DNA from: Jaenimonas drosophilae
Lineage: Eukaryota > Euglenozoa > Kinetoplastea > Trypanosomatida > Trypanosomatidae
Direction of reading: 5' to 3'
NCBI GenBank assembly: GCA_030849065.1
Contig: JASAON010001480.1
Span: 1-37,957, forward strand
Length of the DNA: 37,957 nt
The notes under the pieces were generated by a model. It did no database searches, was not told the DNA's origin, and saw only the letters and a program-made list of their open reading frames with translations. Positions 1 to 8,215 of this stretch are shown here, in pieces. Within the stretch, counting starts at the first letter, position 1; the number at the start of each line of letters is the position of its first letter. The position numbers were made by a program, and so were the translations under genes.

Positions 1-57
1 CTCCACCCACTTGGCTGGAAGCGCTGCGGAGAGCGCAACGATGGAACGACGCATCAT
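1..57 (-). CDS. 5' end of a minus-strand gene, truncated by the window edge
   Basis: Only the first 19 codons are in the window; the gene runs off the left edge. The minus strand has two tandem in-frame ATGs (complements of 55-57 and 52-54) followed by an open frame reading MMRRSIVALSAALPAKWVE, a basic, alanine-rich start that would suit a mitochondrial presequence. The frame stays open upstream to a stop at 223-225, so ORF length alone does not prove coding. The support is the well-formed trans-splice acceptor at 118-134 on the same strand, which leaves a 60-nt leader without an earlier ATG. No function can be given from 19 residues. If real, it is the first gene of a polycistronic unit transcribed leftwards, away from the ACP unit. 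Confidence 0.5.
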   Translation of the reverse strand, partial: MMRRSIVALSAALPAKWVE

Positions 58-117
58 TTTCGATAAAGGGTTGGGTAACGATAAAAACGGAAATTCCGAA
101 GAACTATGATATCTTAT

Positions 118-134
118 CTGAGGAAGAAGAGAAA
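118..134 (-). promoter_or_regulatory. Spliced-leader acceptor for the minus-strand gene
   Basis: Read on the minus strand, this is a 17-nt run of T and C with a single A, ending in CAG (TTTCTCTTCTTCCTCAG). That is the classic kinetoplastid polypyrimidine tract plus AG. It lies 60 nt before the tandem ATG at 57-52. The same stretch on the plus strand is purine-rich, like most of the first 700 bases, which fits leftward transcription. Confidence 0.5.
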
Positions 135-1399
135 TATTGTGAATTGTGATAATCAGTTGCTGTGAGTGGATTAAAAGCGTATCGAAGGGCGTCACGAAAA
201 GTGTGTTCCAGGTCAAGTTATATTAGGGAATAATTGTGCAAAGGGATCAAAGAAGATCCAAGTTCAAGAAAACATTCAAAACCAAGGAAGGAACCAAAGC
301 AAAGGAAATGTGGTTGAATAAGTGTGATCTGGCGGTCAGATTTGTGGTAGGTGTAGGGTCATAGGTGGTGAATTACGGCATAAATGGCGTCGCGTATGTG
401 ATTCAAGATTCACATTAATCATTGAAGGAAAAGGGGAGATAAAGCGACGGAGATGCTAGAATTGGTTGTTTCAAACTCCGCGGGAAATAACATGCTGGAA
501 TGTTATTTGAATAAGGGTGGAGGGTGCAATGAATCAGAGTTAAGAAACTTCATGAATTACTTTGCTGCGTAGTGAAGTGTGTGCCAACAGCGGAGGTTCG
601 CTGAAAGCTGATGGATTTGGATTGCCGAATGCAATTTCAGGAAAGGAATAAAACAAAAGCAAGTGGGACGTATCAGCAATCAACACATTCAGTCGAATCA
701 AAAATTAGCATGGAAGTAGCAGGAAGCGAATGACGAGGAGAGAAAACAATCAGCAAGAAAAAGACTGGTCCACGTGAGAATTCATGTACCATATTGTCAG
801 TGAAAGCCAATGACACTTGTTTGCCCCACTTGAAGCAGGGGGAGCATATCCGTAAGAAATGCAGACGCACTGGCATCTTGCAGCACCTTGCGTTCTCCTC
901 CAGTGCAGTACTTGGGTCGCTAATACGTTTCATGAAATTAATTGAGTAGAATATCTTACGGTGGCTTTTGCAAGTCTAATTGCGCAACACTGCAGTGTTG
1001 GCAACACATAATCGTTCATTGGGGCGTCGGGATGGGACCACCGACAAACAAGTGTACATCATGGTGATCGTCAAAGCAAACAGTCACTAAAGAAGCATAA
1101 ACACTTGCGCATTCGATCAATCCCATGTGTCTCAAGAAGTACACGACGATTCCAACTCCAGAATCGCAGCAGCATCAAACAGCAATCCCAAAGAAATCAC
1201 TGTTACGAATGTAAATAATGATATGCACAAAGGCTTGAACTGGGCAAACATGAACACAAGGGACACGCTGCCAAGAATTGGCTCAAAAACGATTGTAAGC
1301 AATCATGCAGAATGAGACACACTGGATTGATAGCATGACTACTGTTTAATGAAGACATGCGATATGGATGCGACAGCGTGCGTATGAGCGCGTTTGTCG

Positions 1400-2200
1400 A
1401 GATATGGGTATATGTAGCTCAATGATTGTGCGCAAAGCGCTCGCTGGCTCACAAGATGTACCTTATCTGCAAAACGGTGACCGATAAACGCGAATAATGG
1501 GCAGAAATAGCAAACACTGTCACTACACTGGATGATATGTGCCTCCATCACCCGAACCTTCTTCGATCGTTTCTCTCGTCACCAACTTCTGGATTACTTC
1601 GAGTTCTCGCGAACGATAGTCTGCGAGTCGTACGTTGGGAATCACACGTGCTATTGTTTGGTTTTAGAAACGCTGCGTGTATGTGACCATCTCCACAATT
1701 ATTAAGCTTGCCGCTCTTAATGAATTGATTAGTCAGTTGCTTTTGAGCAAATACTCTCAAGGAGAAGTCTTATTCCTCCCAATCTTAATTATCTCGCAGA
1801 TCATAATCGCGTAGCAATACGTCATTTGCTTCAGCAGGTGAAAGGTGCCAGTAGACTAATAGATGGCTGGGATAGCCTTTCACCACCCGAACACAGTAAT
1901 GAGAAACGTTTTGTTGCTCAATTGCAAGTTTTGCGAATCATCAATCATTTCATAAAGAATCTGAGTGGTGATTTGATGTAGTCGTTTCACATGATACAAA
2001 ACTCTGAGAAACATATCATAGGAGAACGTACATTGATCTTCTTGGCCAGATGCGAGAAACGATCCTGCTACAACAAGCATAATTGTCCGCGTTCCGCAAA
2101 TTTGCTCACAACATGAATTATTGACTGATACTATCTCGCGCAGTTCGGTGGAATTCAAACAGCATCGTATTAGCTTCTCAAGGAGTGACGCGTGCCTACC
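1400..2200 (+). pseudogene. Possible decayed protein-coding sequence, family unknown
   Basis: Several consecutive plus-strand stretches translate into protein-like sequence but in shifting frames and with stops. One open stretch runs from about 1742 to a TAG near 1976 and includes the peptide FVAQLQVLRIINHFIKNLSG. A stretch before it, about 1660-1740, includes IKLAALNELISQLL in another frame. A stretch after it, from about 1975, includes YIDLLGQMRETILLQQA between in-frame stops. The pattern would fit an old frameshifted gene stranded in the strand-switch region. Against it, more than one frame looks plausible in places and I recognise no family. The limits are approximate, and chance open frames remain a real alternative. 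Confidence 0.25.
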
Positions 2201-2468
2201 TATATTGATTGGGTATTCCATCTGCAAAAATAATTGAGTGGAATAATTTCGATACTGCTGCAGCCCCGCCGAAAGAAACTCACAACTACCAACTTCCAAC
2301 CGCAATATTCGTTGAACTGCCCGACCACCGATCTCGGATGGGAAGCTCTTTGAACATAGTTCAACAAGACAGTCAACAGGTCAGAGGAAATAATTCGAAA
2401 CGCTCGCGTTGCAATGCCCCGCTTCAAGGGTGGAGAGAAGCTTGCGCCATTGGGGTTGTGAGCGGGAC

Positions 2469-2826
2469 GGGGGGGGTCGCCAACACCGGTGCTTCCGCAC
2501 GATATTGTCACCAACCAAACATTTTGATTTACACATACACCCCCCCCCCTCCCCCAATTGACAAGTGCCGCGGTTCCATTTGAGCGAACTCAGCGAGGGA
2601 CCGCTCGCAGAAGTGCTATGTCCCCTACTTCGGCCGCTGCGCCACACACAAATTGGAGGAAATGGGGGGGGGGCTTTTGGCGCTGGGTGCTCAAGTTCCA
2701 CCTGCGCCCCTTTTGCAAATTCTAGGGTTGCGGGCGGGGGGGGGGGGCCGATCGCGCCGCGGTTGCTTGGCCCCCCCTGATGCGCAAACGGGGTGGGATA
2801 GTTGCGCTATTCCATTGCCCCCCCCC
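2469..2826. repeat. Cluster of poly-G and poly-C tracts in the strand-switch region
   Basis: Six homopolymer tracts lie within about 360 bases: G8 at 2469-2476, C10 then T then C5 at 2540-2555, G10 at 2664-2673, G12 at 2736-2747, C7 at 2771-2777 and C8 at 2819-2826. They sit just upstream of the first plus-strand gene. G-tracts have been reported at transcription start regions of T. brucei. They could also seed G-quadruplexes on either strand. Confidence 0.7.
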
Positions 2827-3089
2827 TAACCCCTGCGCACCGTGCGCCGTCCCCCGGATTTCCGAGCACCGACTTGTGCACTGACACATTTGCAAGTGTC
2901 TGCCGAAGTTCTTGACGCATAGCGGTGACGCAGCAACAGAACTTCATACAAGCGGTGTGGAAATTCTCGATTACTGCTGCAGTAAGCGCCTGGTAGTCGT
3001 CCCCTATCGCCTCTTGGCACAATGACTGGGCCGTTGTTGAATCAATTTAAAATGAACTACCGTGGTTATTCTGTCGCCTTTAATTTGAA

Positions 3090-3117
3090 TGTTCTTTTTG
3101 TTTTCATTATTCTGAAG
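3090..3117 (+). promoter_or_regulatory. Spliced-leader acceptor for ACP
   Basis: A T-rich tract (about 3091-3113) is followed by the first AG at 3116-3117. That leaves a 21-nt leader with no ATG before the ACP start at 3139. This would be the first trans-splicing site of the plus-strand unit. Confidence 0.5.
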
Positions 3118-3138
3118 ATCAACAATACGACTCCATAA

Positions 3139-3588
3139 ATGCAAAGGTCTCAAGTGATTCGCGCGATTTCTCGCCGTGCGTTCGGCATCAGCTGCTGCGC
3201 TGCTTCTCGTCTCACCACGACGTACACACCTGCCACGCGTTTCGATTTGGCGGCTTCCCTTCCGACGATGCGGACTTCTGTTCGGTTTTATTCTGGTGGT
3301 GGTCACGAAGAGCAACCCACTCGTAGCGGGCAGTATCTTCTTGACAAAAATGACGTATTGACGCGTGTGCTTGAGGTTGTGAAGAACTTTGAAAAGGTTG
3401 ATGCATCCAAGGTTACGCCAGAATCCCACTTTGTTAATGATCTTGGATTGAATTCTCTGGACGTTGTGGAGGTGGTTTTTGCAATTGAACAAGAATTTAT
3501 TCTAGATATCCCTGATCATGATGCCGAGAAGATTCAGTCGATTCCGGATGCCGTGGAGTACATCTCCCAGAACCCCATGGCCAAGTAA
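3139..3588 (+). CDS. ACP: Mitochondrial acyl carrier protein
   Basis: Encodes 149 residues. The C-terminal half, from about residue 68, is a full acyl carrier protein domain: four-helix spacing and the attachment motif DLGLNSLDVVE, with Ser106 as the predicted 4'-phosphopantetheine site. Residue 105 is Asn where most ACPs have Asp (D-S-L). The first 50 or so residues are rich in Arg, Ser and Ala and lack acidic residues at the start, as expected for a mitochondrial targeting peptide. In mitochondria ACP carries the growing chain in type II fatty acid and lipoate synthesis. In other eukaryotes it also partners LYR proteins in respiratory-complex and Fe-S assembly. The start is the first ATG after the splice acceptor. 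It is the first gene of the plus-strand unit. The identification is firm; the cleavage site is not predicted. Confidence 0.93.
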   Translation: MQRSQVIRAISRRAFGISCCAASRLTTTYTPATRFDLAASLPTMRTSVRFYSGGGHEEQPTRSGQYLLDKNDVLTRVLEVVKNFEKVDASKVTPESHFVNDLGLNSLDVVEVVFAIEQEFILDIPDHDAEKIQSIPDAVEYISQNPMAK

Positions 3589-3858
3589 ATCTAGTAGTAT
3601 CGCATGCATAGTACGTATATACATAAAGCCGTTGGAAAGTAATAGCGCTCACGGTGTGAGTCACAAAGGAATACACGTACTTGGGGGCCCCTAAGTATAA
3701 AGAGTTCTGTCAATCAGCTTGATATCCTTCTACTGGTTAGGCTCCCATGTCAACACTGCACATGCGTTTTCTCTACATTATTAGATTCTCACTCCTTTTC
3801 AGGCTCGATGCTATTTTTAGGTAGTTGATAAAGTTGAGTATTGCCATTCATTGCACCA

Positions 3859-4809
3859 ATGGTGACGGCGCACATTTCTGAAAGTATTCTAAAACGACTC
3901 ATAGGTGATAGTGTATTTATCATCATTGGCCAGTACTCTTTGAGCTGCTACTCTCGCTGCGGGAGGGATGAAGTCTCGTACGTGATCTTTGATGCGATTG
4001 AATGCCCTGATCTTGATGTTATTGCAGAGCAAATTGAGTCCCTGGAGCGAGTCCTTCCCCTGGGCATCATAGTTGTTGGCGTTGCCGCACGGATGGTACA
4101 AAAGGCAATTCTTCGTGAGAATTTAGGTGATCATGACTTTTATTCGAAATTGATTATGCTGGAAGTTATGAGCGGTAATACTTTGTGCCGTTCGCTTAGC
4201 ACATCTGACCCAATTGTTGCTGTTGTTGAGGAAGCGCAGTTCAGCCACTTTCCTTGCACAGTTCATAGCGAAGTGCCTTCCCTTCCGCTCCAGGTATCTG
4301 TAGGAAGTTCAAGCTTTGTCCTGACCTTCGATGATCGCTCCTGTTGTACAACGGCACAAGATTTCTGCTCCACCGCAGTACACTCGGCAATTCAGCTGGG
4401 AGCTTCGAATGGAACGTACATACAGTTCCCTCTGACTGTTTGTTTCGCTCACACAAGCGGATGCTCAATTTTTGAAACTATCTCGAAGATTGCGTACTGT
4501 GCAAAAAGCAGTGGTCTGACGCAATGCTGCGAACTGCGCTCCAAGCGGAATCCGAACATCTATTACTGCTATCGTACGGCACCAGGAGAGTTGCCTGGTG
4601 GCTGCACAATCCTAGCCGATTTTCATAATTTTATCGAAGATGGTGCGTGTGAAGTGATAAATGCGCAGTTTAATTCGGCCGACACCCCTAAAGTGTCTAG
4701 CACCGACCAAAAACAACAGCCAACAGTACAGAAGTCATTTATCTCGACTCACGTGTTTCTGCTCGTAGCTCTTCTACTCGGGATCTTGTCAGCCAGTATC
4801 TTCTCCTAA
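3859..4809 (+). CDS. ODR4-like tail-anchored membrane protein
   Basis: Encodes 316 residues from the first in-frame ATG; a longer frame from 3841 starts with TTG and was not used. Three features recall the ODR4 family. Near the N-terminus a GQ-containing strand is followed by a charged stretch and the hydrophobic motif LPLGIIVVGV (66-75). Near residue 250 there is a short P-G-G-C-T-I-L-A-D-F segment, like the conserved late segment of animal ODR4. A single hydrophobic helix (about 294-313) ends at the C-terminus. ODR4 is an ER membrane protein that in animals binds UFSP2, the UFM1 protease, and helps receptor trafficking. A role in UFM1 processing here is inference. The protein is shorter than the animal one, and similarity is at the level of motif order. 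Six bases before the ATG, the leader is tight against several possible AG acceptors. Confidence 0.55.
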   Translation: MVTAHISESILKRLIGDSVFIIIGQYSLSCYSRCGRDEVSYVIFDAIECPDLDVIAEQIESLERVLPLGIIVVGVAARMVQKAILRENLGDHDFYSKLIMLEVMSGNTLCRSLSTSDPIVAVVEEAQFSHFPCTVHSEVPSLPLQVSVGSSSFVLTFDDRSCCTTAQDFCSTAVHSAIQLGASNGTYIQFPLTVCFAHTSGCSIFETISKIAYCAKSSGLTQCCELRSKRNPNIYYCYRTAPGELPGGCTILADFHNFIEDGACEVINAQFNSADTPKVSSTDQKQQPTVQKSFISTHVFLLVALLLGILSASIFS

Positions 4810-4888
4810 ACGCTACTGTCGTCATTTCGAATACTGGATTTCTTACAGACCAGTGCTTGATACAATAAAGTAGGAACATTTATTGCAC

Positions 4889-4902
4889 TTTTTTTTTCGA
4901 AG
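4889..4902 (+). promoter_or_regulatory. Spliced-leader acceptor for FEN1
   Basis: T9 at 4889-4897 is followed by the first AG at 4901-4902. The resulting leader before the FEN1 ATG is only 12 nt. Confidence 0.6.
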
Positions 4903-4914
4903 ACTCTTGGGGAA

Positions 4915-6096
4915 ATGGGTATTCTAGGTCTCTCTAAGCTCCTATATGATAGGTCACCTAATGCTATTAAAGAGCAGGAGCTGAAGAACTACTTTGGCCG
5001 GCGCATTGCTATAGATGCCTCCATGAGCATCTATCAATTCATCATCGCGATGAAAGGCTTCCAAGATGGGCAAGGTGTGGAACTCACAAATGAGGCAGGT
5101 GAAGTCACCTCTCACCTTAACGGCCTCTTTACTCGTACTCTTCGAATGATCGATGAGGGGATTAAACCAATTTATGTTTTTGATGGTAAGCCACCAAAGC
5201 TAAAGGAAGGGGAGCTGGAGTCGCGTCGCCAGAAAGCCAGCGAGGCAGAGAAGGAGTTTGAAAAGGCAAAGGAAGCTGGAGATGACGAACTGATGGAAAA
5301 AATGAGTAAAAGGACTGTTCGGGTAAGCAGAGATCAGATCGAAGACTGTAAGAAACTGTTATCGTTGATGGGACTTCCTGTTGTTCAGGCACCTTCCGAG
5401 GCAGAGGCGCAATGTGCGGAGCTCGTAAAGCATGGTAAGGCGTGGGCTGTTGGGACTGAGGATATGGATGCCCTCACTTTTGGTTCGAATGTGATGCTTC
5501 GCCATATGAATTTTAGCGATGCCAAGAAGCGTCCAATTTCTGAAATTCATCTCGACGACGTCCTGCAGCAGACTCAGTTATCAATGGATCAATTCGTGGA
5601 CTTATGCATTCTCCTTGGCTGTGATTACGTGCCAAAACTTCCAGGTATTGGCCCACAGAAAGCGTGGGATGCCATTCAAAAGCATGGTACTATAGAGGCA
5701 ATTGTGGAGTCTCTGGATACTGAGAAGCATCCCATCCCCACTGACTTCTATTTCCGAGAAGCGAGGGATTTTTTCAAGAACCCAGATGTCCTTCCAGCTG
5801 CAGATGTTGACATACAGTTTTCTGAACCTGATGAGCAAGGCCTTATTCAATTTCTCGTTACAGAAAAACTCTTCAATTTGGATCGTGTGACGAAGGGGAT
5901 TGCTCGTTTGAGGAACGCGCTTACAAAGAAAACGCAAGGCCGCCTCGACCAGTTTTTCCCCGTCACGAAAAAACTGCTGCCTGTTTCAAAAGAGAAGATT
6001 GGTGAAAAGCGTGCTCGTAGCTCCGACAAGACGCTGCACATGACTGGATCGCTACGCAAGGCTACTACTGGTCACAAGAAGGCAGTGAAGAAGTGA
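4915..6096 (+). CDS. FEN1: Flap endonuclease 1
   Basis: Encodes 393 residues, close to the usual eukaryotic FEN1 length. The N-terminus MGILGLSKLL is conserved and fixes the start, because FEN1 needs Gly2 free. The metal-binding acids are all visible: Asp34, Asp90, Glu162, Glu164, Asp183, Asp185 and Asp237 in LGCDYV. A helix-hairpin-helix GIGP motif follows at 244-247. A PCNA-binding PIP box, QGRLDQFF, lies at 341-348, ahead of a lysine-rich tail. The enzyme removes 5' flaps in Okazaki fragment maturation and long-patch base excision repair in the nucleus. The whole catalytic set is present, so it should be active. Relative to human FEN1 there is a short insertion before Asp90. Confidence 0.97.
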   Translation: MGILGLSKLLYDRSPNAIKEQELKNYFGRRIAIDASMSIYQFIIAMKGFQDGQGVELTNEAGEVTSHLNGLFTRTLRMIDEGIKPIYVFDGKPPKLKEGELESRRQKASEAEKEFEKAKEAGDDELMEKMSKRTVRVSRDQIEDCKKLLSLMGLPVVQAPSEAEAQCAELVKHGKAWAVGTEDMDALTFGSNVMLRHMNFSDAKKRPISEIHLDDVLQQTQLSMDQFVDLCILLGCDYVPKLPGIGPQKAWDAIQKHGTIEAIVESLDTEKHPIPTDFYFREARDFFKNPDVLPAADVDIQFSEPDEQGLIQFLVTEKLFNLDRVTKGIARLRNALTKKTQGRLDQFFPVTKKLLPVSKEKIGEKRARSSDKTLHMTGSLRKATTGHKKAVKK

Positions 6097-6269
6097 AGAA
6101 GCTCCAATAGATGCAGCACGCATTTGTGCTACATAAAGAGACTTGACACTACGGTTAATATTTCTCCGTGGAAGTGCAAACAAAAATGAGCTGTGCATCT
6201 CCTGACTACGCGATAACTCATTTATCCTTCTATCAGTGTACAGCGTAGTTCTCATCATTCTCACACACA

Positions 6270-6836
6270 ATGTCCAGTGGAGCACTTGGCCGTGGATCTT
6301 ATCGATCTGTTGTTGCCGGAACTGTTGGTCGCAGTCTCCCTTTTTTTTATCCGAATGCGTTGGAGTTGCTACAGCTACACAAAGCTCATCGAGATGTTAC
6401 GCGACACTTTCTTGTCCGTGACAAAGTCTTCGACAATAATTTCCCCGGAACTTCTTTAGCCAATGGACTCTTCAAAATGGTTCCCAACAAAAGAAGCAAT
6501 TACCATAACAGAGAACTCACGGAGGCAATCCGAAAGCGAACGATTTGGATGCAACGCATCCAACAGCAGAGAGCCATTAATGCAGCCATTGTGGATCGAG
6601 CATCTCACGAGCTATCAGAAACGGAATTGAGTAATAGGTTCTCCTACTCAACGCCAGACGCAAACGTCTACTTCTCTCCACAGAAGAACACGACAACTAA
6701 TAGTTGGCCAAACTACTGGCAACATCCAACAATGTCACATGTTGTACCTCGCCCCCGCTGGCGTCGTGTACAGGAGCTTGGAGGTATCACCCGAGTGTAT
6801 TCTGATGCTTCTACTGCGCCAACATCTGACTTCTAA
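6270..6836 (+). CDS. Conserved-looking hypothetical protein, 188 residues
   Basis: I do not recognise a family. The start is the first ATG after a C/T/A-rich leader. The N-terminal 20 residues are small, basic and free of acids, then comes the segment RSLPFFYPNALELLQLH, followed by a basic, helical middle (about 75-125, many Arg, Gln and Ile). The C-terminal third is rich in Ser, Thr, Trp and Pro with no predicted helix. There are no membrane segments. A mitochondrial matrix protein, for instance a kinetoplastid-specific mitoribosome component, would fit the composition, but that is a guess. The T-run at about 6342-6348 lies inside the coding frame (Pro-Phe-Phe-Tyr), so it is unlikely to be this gene's own acceptor. 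Confidence 0.75.
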   Translation: MSSGALGRGSYRSVVAGTVGRSLPFFYPNALELLQLHKAHRDVTRHFLVRDKVFDNNFPGTSLANGLFKMVPNKRSNYHNRELTEAIRKRTIWMQRIQQQRAINAAIVDRASHELSETELSNRFSYSTPDANVYFSPQKNTTTNSWPNYWQHPTMSHVVPRPRWRRVQELGGITRVYSDASTAPTSDF

Positions 6837-7009
6837 ATACTCGTCAACGAATTGCCTTTGCATACCATGAGAATGGTTCATCTGTATGCCATCCTGTGTT
6901 CATGAAGCTCTGCTACTTCTGGTTTTAATTTGATGCACCCATCATTTCCTTTTGTTTCGAGAAACGTAGCGGTACCTTTTAAATCCCAATCGCTAGTGTG
7001 AATGATTGG

Positions 7010-7984
7010 ATGAATACTGTTGATGTGGACCGGTTCTGGGCCTGCTGTGCAGGGTCAGGCATAGTAAGCAAACAACTTTCTCTCAAAAGCATTGGACCAT
7101 CACCGCGCTCCTATTCACTGGCAGTTATTGTTGATGAAAAAGTGAAGTATGGCAGTCCAGTTGTTTCAGTACCGTACAACTTCGTGCTCAATCGGCAAAC
7201 CCTTCGTGGAGATCTACTTCCACGTTGCCTTCCACCATTCTCTATATTTTCTCGTTTCATGACGAGAAGGGGTCGGCTGGATGTACTGTCCGTCCATAGT
7301 CTATGGCTAGCAGCTTTCGTTGCGTGCTACCGAAAAGATGTGAGCTGGCTGAAATCAAAATGGGGAAAAATTGCCGACGAAGAGAGGTCTCTGGAAGAAA
7401 GAATTGATTCTGTGAGACCATTGGCGCCGCTCATGGGTGACACAGTTCATCCGCTGTTACCACCGATGAGTTCACCAGATTCAGCCCGGCTATATCCATG
7501 TTTGTGTCCATCCCTTTCGAGTAATCAACTCAATAATATTCACAAGCTGGCTGAGAGCCATGCGATGGCTACCCACTCAGTCGTTACTGTCTTCGCTAAG
7601 CGACAGGGCATTGCTCGTTGTCATCGGCCATCCTTGGATGAGGTTGCGCAAGCTTACCGGATGGTAATGCAGCGAAGTCTCCCATTGCCGGTAAATTGCG
7701 AACCTTCCGCCCCGGCAGATCTAGGAGAACTCATTGCCGCTTCCCCAGATCTGCCACTCTTGCCATCTCTAATCCCTGTTGTGGACCTGATACGGCCAGC
7801 ATCCTTAGTTGAAGATGGAACGTCCAACTGCTCTATTCACACGTGCATCCAAGCGGACTTCCTCAATTCTTCTACGCGTCGCCGTGCCGTCGTGGAGACC
7901 AATCCTCTTTCTGCTCGTCGCGTGGTTGTTTGCGCCACAAAGGACCTAAAACAAGGTGACGAACTGCTGATCGGGCTCGAGTAA
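7010..7984 (+). CDS. SET-domain protein of the SETD3/SETD6/Rubisco LSMT type, degenerate
   Basis: Encodes 324 residues from the first ATG; the longer frame starts with GTG at 6998. The N-terminal 65 residues match the start of the split SET domain (turn, then VSVPYNFVLNRQTL). An insert follows, including a segment with LDVLSVHSLWLAAFV. The closing part has PVVDLIRP (about 256-263) and ends with DLKQGDELLIGLE. In active relatives the equivalent positions read D-x-x-N-H and G-E-E-L-x-x-S-Y. Here the Asn-His pair is replaced by Arg-Pro and the final Tyr is absent. The protein stops right after this motif, so the LSMT substrate-binding domain is missing. I infer an inactive or structural SET fold. 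Protein-lysine or histidine methylation is the family role. Confidence 0.6.
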   Translation: MNTVDVDRFWACCAGSGIVSKQLSLKSIGPSPRSYSLAVIVDEKVKYGSPVVSVPYNFVLNRQTLRGDLLPRCLPPFSIFSRFMTRRGRLDVLSVHSLWLAAFVACYRKDVSWLKSKWGKIADEERSLEERIDSVRPLAPLMGDTVHPLLPPMSSPDSARLYPCLCPSLSSNQLNNIHKLAESHAMATHSVVTVFAKRQGIARCHRPSLDEVAQAYRMVMQRSLPLPVNCEPSAPADLGELIAASPDLPLLPSLIPVVDLIRPASLVEDGTSNCSIHTCIQADFLNSSTRRRAVVETNPLSARRVVVCATKDLKQGDELLIGLE

Positions 7985-8215
7985 ACTGGACATCTGTGAC
8001 TACGGTTGTTCTCACCCCTGGTAGTGAGAGACACGGATAACCCTTGTTCTTTGGAGAGACTGGTTAGCCAGAGGCCAGCTGTACCGATTGAATTCTTCTC
8101 TTTCTCCCTTCACATTAATGCTGCCTCCAATCACCGCTCCTCCTTCCTCCTTTTCATTTCATTTGTAGTGATTGCGTATCTTCCGCTCTAATTACCATTT
8201 CAACAGTGTCAACGC

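Larger units (their letters stand above)
58..3117. other. Divergent strand-switch region, probable transcription start region
   Basis: About 3 kb without a convincing intact gene lies between a minus-strand gene start at 57 and the first plus-strand gene, ACP, at 3139. The left 700 bases are purine-rich on the plus strand, that is, pyrimidine-rich on the minus strand, while the spacers right of 3000 are pyrimidine-rich on the plus strand. This polarity change matches divergent transcription. In trypanosomatids such regions carry modified or variant histones and start polycistronic RNA polymerase II transcription without a defined core promoter; that part is family knowledge. Inside it I see G and C tracts (2469-2826) and decayed-looking coding frames (about 1400-2200). 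The short ORFs on both strands have no recognisable domain. Confidence 0.55.

Noticed and set aside
1..149. Plus-strand frame from position 3 to a stop at 147, protein-like as a gene end
   Set aside because: It overlaps the minus-strand start, which has a better splice acceptor and matches the local purine polarity. It would be reconsidered if the contig to the left showed a plus-strand gene.
1127..1315. 62-codon plus-strand frame
   Set aside because: GTG start, Asn/Ser-rich composition and no pyrimidine tract upstream; consistent with chance.
1880..2305. 141-codon minus-strand frame in the strand-switch region
   Set aside because: No domain, no clear acceptor before its start, and the plus strand of the same stretch looks at least as protein-like.
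2209..2583. 124-codon plus-strand frame next to the poly-C tract
   Set aside because: Starts with a non-ATG codon, runs into homopolymers giving poly-Pro, and has no recognisable feature. It may belong to the decayed segment.
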